Assembly: GCA_035714365.1 (NCBI GenBank)
Contig: DASTMB010000061.1
Location: 30,996 to 94,995, forward strand
Reading direction: 5' to 3'
DNA: 64,000 nt
DNA from: Mycobacteriales bacterium
Lineage (GTDB): Bacteria > Actinomycetota > Actinomycetes > BP-191
Part shown: positions 60,395 to 64,000 of the stretch, one piece after another
Layout of the letters: the number at the start of each line of letters is the position of its first letter
Numbering within the stretch: position 1 is the first letter of the stretch
Position numbers and translations under genes: made by a program
The notes under the pieces: generated by a model
What the model saw: the letters and a program-made list of their open reading frames with translations, nothing else
Databases searched by the model: none
Told to the model about the DNA's origin: nothing

Positions 60395-63300
60395 TCAGAG
60401 GTGCCCGAGCGCGATGACGTACGGCCCCTCACCGGTCCAGTAGACGAGGGTCCTGCCGTCCCCACTGAGCGCGGCGCCGTGCGCTGCCCCCGGGATGTAT
60501 CGCCGGCCCGAGGGTCCCGACACCGTGCCGTACGGCGGCGTGCAGGTGTCGAGGTCCGGCCCGCAGATTCCGCCGTGTTGGTCTACGACGGTCGCGCCGG
60601 AACGGTCGATGGCGAGCGGGTAAGCGAGTTCGCCGTAGTAGTCGAGCTGGTCGGTGTCGATACGGTAGAGGTAGCCGGAGTATCTGATCTCGAAGTCGTC
60701 GCAGTGCCCGCCGATCAACGACCCGTCGAAGCTGACCACATCGAGGCTCATGTAGCTCACCGGGCCGCAGCGGCGCAGGGCGTGCAACTCGTGCGAGGCA
60801 CGGTCGTAGGTCGACGTGTCGTTGAGAACCTTCCGCCCGTCGCCGCTGAGCCGCATCCACCGGCCCTGGGTGGGCGGGGGAAGTTGCTCGTACGTGTGCG
60901 TCGCGGTGTCGTAGAGGTAGTCCTTGCAGGTGGCACACGCCCACCCGTCCCACACGATCTCGGTCCCGGCGGGGACGCCCCAGAACAGCAGCAGGCGCCC
61001 GTCGGCGCTGAGGTCAGGCGACCGTGGCGGGATTGGCCCGTCGGAGCAGCTGCTCGGAGTCCGCGCGACCTCGCGGGCGATACCAGTCGTCACGTCGCCG
61101 ACGACAAGTGCGGTCTTCGGGCAGGTTGACTCCCACCAGGCGACGGTGGAGCCGGAGTCGTCGACCGCGGGACCGAGGGAGGTCGTTGGATCGCGGCCGA
61201 ATAGGGATAGAAGGTCGATCGTGTCTCCGGTCGCGGTGTCGTAGCGGTAGAAGCGCCACCCGTCGACCCACGTCACGTACCGGCCGTTCCCGCTCAGCTG
61301 CGGGCGGCTGCCGGTGCCGATCGGGGTGAGGGCGACCTGGTTGCCCGGGAGCCCGCTGTCGGTGGCGAGGACGGGGTTGCTGGGCTCGGAGTCGGCGGAG
61401 GTTCCGGCCGCCGTCGTGGCGGTGACGGTGAACGTGTACCCGGTGCCGCCGGTGAGCCCGGTGACGGTTGCGGTGGTGGCCGATCCGTCGGTCCACATGG
61501 TCGTGCCGCCGGGGGAGGCGGTGACGGTGTAGCCGGTGACGGGGCCGCCGCCGGTGTCGCCCGGCGGGCTCCAGCCGACGAGAGCGGCGCCGATCGCGTC
61601 TGCGGTCGCGGTGACAGCGGCCGGCGCCCCGGGCGGCTGCGGTCCGACGCGGATGCTGGCGAGCCCTCCAGCCGCTGCGGTCAGACCCTCGGCGGGGCGG
61701 GACGCGATGACGGTGTAGGTCCCTGGTTCGGCGGGGGCGGTGAAGACGCCGTCGGGGCCGATGGTGCCGCCGTTGACGGTCCACGTGATGTGGTCGGCCG
61801 CGAGGCCGGCGACGCTGGCGGTCAGCCGGACAATCTGGCCGGGTACGACACCAGCTGGGTTCGGGGCGATGACGATCCGGTTGAACGGCCCGCCGGCCTT
61901 CGCGTACGGGATCGAGACGTGCAGCAGCGTCCGCTCCCAGGAGGCGAGCGTGTGGCCGAGCATCTTCAGCTCGAAGCCGGCGCTGAGCTGGTCCTCGAGC
62001 GACAGCGTCCACCACGGGTCTTTCGTGATGTCGGCGTCGAGTGCGACGAGCCAGAGGTCGTTGCGCAGGTATGGGCCAGGGATGCCGTTGACGGTCACGT
62101 TCAACGTCGCCTGCACACCTGCCTTGGCGTGGACGCTGCCGTACAGCGTCGGCGGCGTGTACCCGGTCGTCCAGCGGCGGATCGGTTCGGCGTTGACGTC
62201 GCCGTCGGCGGTGGTGAGTGCGACGCCGAGCGTCGCAGCGGCGGAGGCGGTCGTCGTGACACCGGCTGTAACCGTGCCGGACGCGGCGAGGGTCAGCGTG
62301 AGCGTCGGGGTGATCAGCAACGGGACTGGGCCGACCTCGACGACGAACGCGCCGAGGCGGACCGTCCCGAGCTTGATACCGCCTTTGATGTCGTGGCTGA
62401 CCTCGGCGGTGAGGGAGAGTTTCGCGGTGGCGGTTACCGTCGCGGTGAAGTGGCTCGACGTGTGGAAACAGCAGTGGATCGAGGCGTCGAAGTGGATGTC
62501 GGGGGTGATGCTGACGCTGCCGTGCGCGGCGATTGTGTGGCCGAGCCGGTCCTTGTACAGGGTGCTGTCGATGGCGAACCGCAGCGTCGGCGACGTGCGT
62601 GACGTTGCGGCCAGCATCCGGACGCCGGTGACGGCGGGCGTGAACGCGGCGTCGGGTGCGGCGGGCGCGCCGGCGGCGCTGAACGATCCGTCATCCAGCG
62701 CCTCGTCCAGCGACGCCGGCCGCGTCGCGACCACGGTCACCTGGTCTGTCGTGGTGACGGCGGTGACGACGCCGAGCAGCCCGGCGGGAATGTGCTCCGA
62801 CTCGCCGGCCACGACCACCGCACCGGGTGCGAGGCCGAGCACTTGGTTCGGCGCGTCGGTGAACTCGAGGCTGCCGTCGGTGTGCGCCGCGGTCAGCGCC
62901 GCAAGTGACGCCGCCGACAGCACCACCGTCTCCGCGCCGACGGTCACGGCGGGATCGACGGCCGCGCTCGTGCTCGGCACACCCATGCCGACGGCATTGG
63001 CCGCGGACACGGCGAACGTGTACGCGGTGCCGGCGGTGAGGCCAGGAACGGTGACGGACGTGTCCGCCGGCCCCGCCGCCACCGTCGTGTCGCCCGGCGA
63101 GACGGTCACGGCGTAGCCGGTGACTGCGCTGCCGCCGTCGTCGACCGGCGGCGACCAGCCGACGAGGACGCCGTCGCCCCCGGGGGCCGCGGTGACCTGG
63201 CCCGGTGCGGCGGGGACCGTGACCGCGGGTGTGACCGTCGGCGACGACACCGACGCGCCCGTGCCCGCGACGTTGCGGGCTGCCACGTGCAGCTGGTACG

Positions 63301-64000
63301 GGGTGCCGTTCACGAGCCCGGTCACGGTCGCCGACCGCGCGTCCGCGGACACCGTCGTCACGGCGGTCTCCGGCGTCGTCGTGATGACATAGTCCGTGAC
63401 CGTGCCGCCCCCGTCGTCATCGGGGGCCGCCCACTCGACCAGCGCGCGCTCGTACCCCGCCGTCGCGGTCACCGACGCGACCGGCCCGGGAACGGTTGGG
63501 GCGGTGGGCACCACCGCCGCGGTGAGCGGACTCGGCGGGCCGTACCCGAACGCGTTACGCGCCGCGACCGCGAACCGGTACGCCGTGCCGTTCGCCAGCC
63601 CGCCGGCCTCGAAGGCGCTGACCGCACCTACGACCGCGGACGCGCCGCCGGGTGCCGCCGTGATGCGGTAGCCGGTGACGGGGAGCGCGGTCGGCGCGGC
63701 GGGCGCCGTCCACGACAGCGCCGCGGTGCCGTCGCCGGGCGCTGCCAGGACCGCGGTCGGCGGCGGTGGCACCGTCAGCGTCGAGAAGTAGCCGATGAGG
63801 TCGGCGACGACGTGGGTGGTGCCGGCGCTGTTGTAGACGGCGGCGTGGTTGCCGGTGCCGGGTCGGACGACGACGAGCGTGGTGGTGTTCTGACGGGCGG
63901 TGAAGCTCAGCGACGCGACCGCCGGGCGGGCCGATCCCCAGGGGTGCGCGACGAGGCCGCCGGTCGCGGTCGGTGCGACCGCGGTCAGGGTGACGGCGAC
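60395..64000 (-). CDS. giant secreted surface protein, paralogue of the 28646 gene (5' end outside window)
   Basis: The frame is open from 60395 to the right edge, so the start lies beyond 64000; the ATG at 63772 is internal. The visible 1200 residues repeat the layout of the protein at 28646: the end of a LDTR-type repeat (VVVRPGTGNHAAVYNSAGTT), three FN3 domains, the same central domain (HCCFHTSSHF, VGPVPLLITPTL), an Ig-like domain, a fourth FN3 and a C-terminal propeller with two CxxC. Pairwise similarity is clear throughout. The role is presumed to be in adhesion or wall interaction. Confidence 0.85.
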   Translation of the reverse strand, partial: VAVTLTAVAPTATGGLVAHPWGSARPAVASLSFTARQNTTTLVVVRPGTGNHAAVYNSAGTTHVVADLIGYFSTLTVPPPPTAVLAAPGDGTAALSWTAPAAPTALPVTGYRITAAPGGASAVVGAVSAFEAGGLANGTAYRFAVAARNAFGYGPPSPLTAAVVPTAPTVPGPVASVTATAGYERALVEWAAPDDDGGGTVTDYVITTTPETAVTTVSADARSATVTGLVNGTPYQLHVAARNVAGTGASVSSPTVTPAVTVPAAPGQVTAAPGGDGVLVGWSPPVDDGGSAVTGYAVTVSPGDTTVAAGPADTSVTVPGLTAGTAYTFAVSAANAVGMGVPSTSAAVDPAVTVGAETVVLSAASLAALTAAHTDGSLEFTDAPNQVLGLAPGAVVVAGESEHIPAGLLGVVTAVTTTDQVTVVATRPASLDEALDDGSFSAAGAPAAPDAAFTPAVTGVRMLAATSRTSPTLRFAIDSTLYKDRLGHTIAAHGSVSITPDIHFDASIHCCFHTSSHFTATVTATAKLSLTAEVSHDIKGGIKLGTVRLGAFVVEVGPVPLLITPTLTLTLAASGTVTAGVTTTASAAATLGVALTTADGDVNAEPIRRWTTGYTPPTLYGSVHAKAGVQATLNVTVNGIPGPYLRNDLWLVALDADITKDPWWTLSLEDQLSAGFELKMLGHTLASWERTLLHVSIPYAKAGGPFNRIVIAPNPAGVVPGQIVRLTASVAGLAADHITWTVNGGTIGPDGVFTAPAEPGTYTVIASRPAEGLTAAAGGLASIRVGPQPPGAPAAVTATADAIGAALVGWSPPGDTGGGPVTGYTVTASPGGTTMWTDGSATTATVTGLTGGTGYTFTVTATTAAGTSADSEPSNPVLATDSGLPGNQVALTPIGTGSRPQLSGNGRYVTWVDGWRFYRYDTATGDTIDLLSLFGRDPTTSLGPAVDDSGSTVAWWESTCPKTALVVGDVTTGIAREVARTPSSCSDGPIPPRSPDLSADGRLLLFWGVPAGTEIVWDGWACATCKDYLYDTATHTYEQLPPPTQGRWMRLSGDGRKVLNDTSTYDRASHELHALRRCGPVSYMSLDVVSFDGSLIGGHCDDFEIRYSGYLYRIDTDQLDYYGELAYPLAIDRSGATVVDQHGGICGPDLDTCTPPYGTVSGPSGRRYIPGAAHGAALSGDGRTLVYWTGEGPYVIALGHL

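Overview
The window is very GC-rich and has high-GC codon use, many GTG starts, tight ATGA/GTGA gene overlaps and abundant Ala/Pro/Gly-rich secreted proteins. With a Tad pilus operon carrying a LysM-BTAD regulator and a SigE-type sigma factor, this points to a high-GC Actinomycetota chromosome. I cannot place it more precisely. I see no rRNA, tRNA or CRISPR array. The region is dominated by exported and surface proteins together with unusual sigma factors.

Layout: (1) 1-2.1 kb, the 3' part of a CHAT (caspase-like) protein and a YdeI/OmpD-associated family gene. (2) 2.2-7.4 kb, a minus-strand cluster: three secreted proteins including a seven-repeat RCC1 propeller, a sigma factor with a membrane-anchored Cys tail, and a further small secreted protein. 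(3) 7.7-8.9 kb, a tyrosine recombinase. (4) 9.2-10.2 kb, an EEP-fold hydrolase. (5) 10.5-20.7 kb, a 12-gene translationally coupled Tad-type pilus operon (SAF/CpaB, CpaE-like, TadA, TadB, TadC, a pilin-like peptide, three TadE/TadG-like pseudopilins, and a LysM-BTAD regulator). (6) 20.8-28.3 kb, a frame-broken small gene and a 2235-residue RHS polymorphic-toxin protein with its overlapping immunity candidate. (7) 28.6-33.4 kb, a giant three-repeat/FN3/propeller surface protein. (8) 33.9-40.6 kb, small regulators, a cupin/membrane pair, and a second sigma factor with a C-terminal membrane segment and Cys tail behind a long structured leader. (9) 40.8-47.5 kb, a fused lysozyme-like/golvesin-like/SGNH secreted enzyme, a lipoprotein, a peptidoglycan-binding protein, then a SigE-family sigma factor with a coupled membrane protein. 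(10) 47.6-50.7 kb, a third membrane-tail sigma factor, a 59-residue gene with a perfect 20-bp terminator stem, and unknown and secreted proteins. (11) 50.8-54.9 kb, secreted propeller proteins, one frameshifted, and a divergent HTH regulator. (12) 55.9-60.3 kb, a four-gene locus of unknowns, two of which carry restriction-endonuclease-like signatures. (13) 60.4 kb to the right edge, a second copy of the giant surface protein.

The most unusual material is: the tailed sigma factors, two of which share an exactly spaced C-terminal Cys motif; a 16-bp palindrome found upstream of two of the three; a nested hairpin in the leader of one; and the candidate defence-type locus at 55.9-60.3 kb. All family assignments were made by reading motifs, without database searches.
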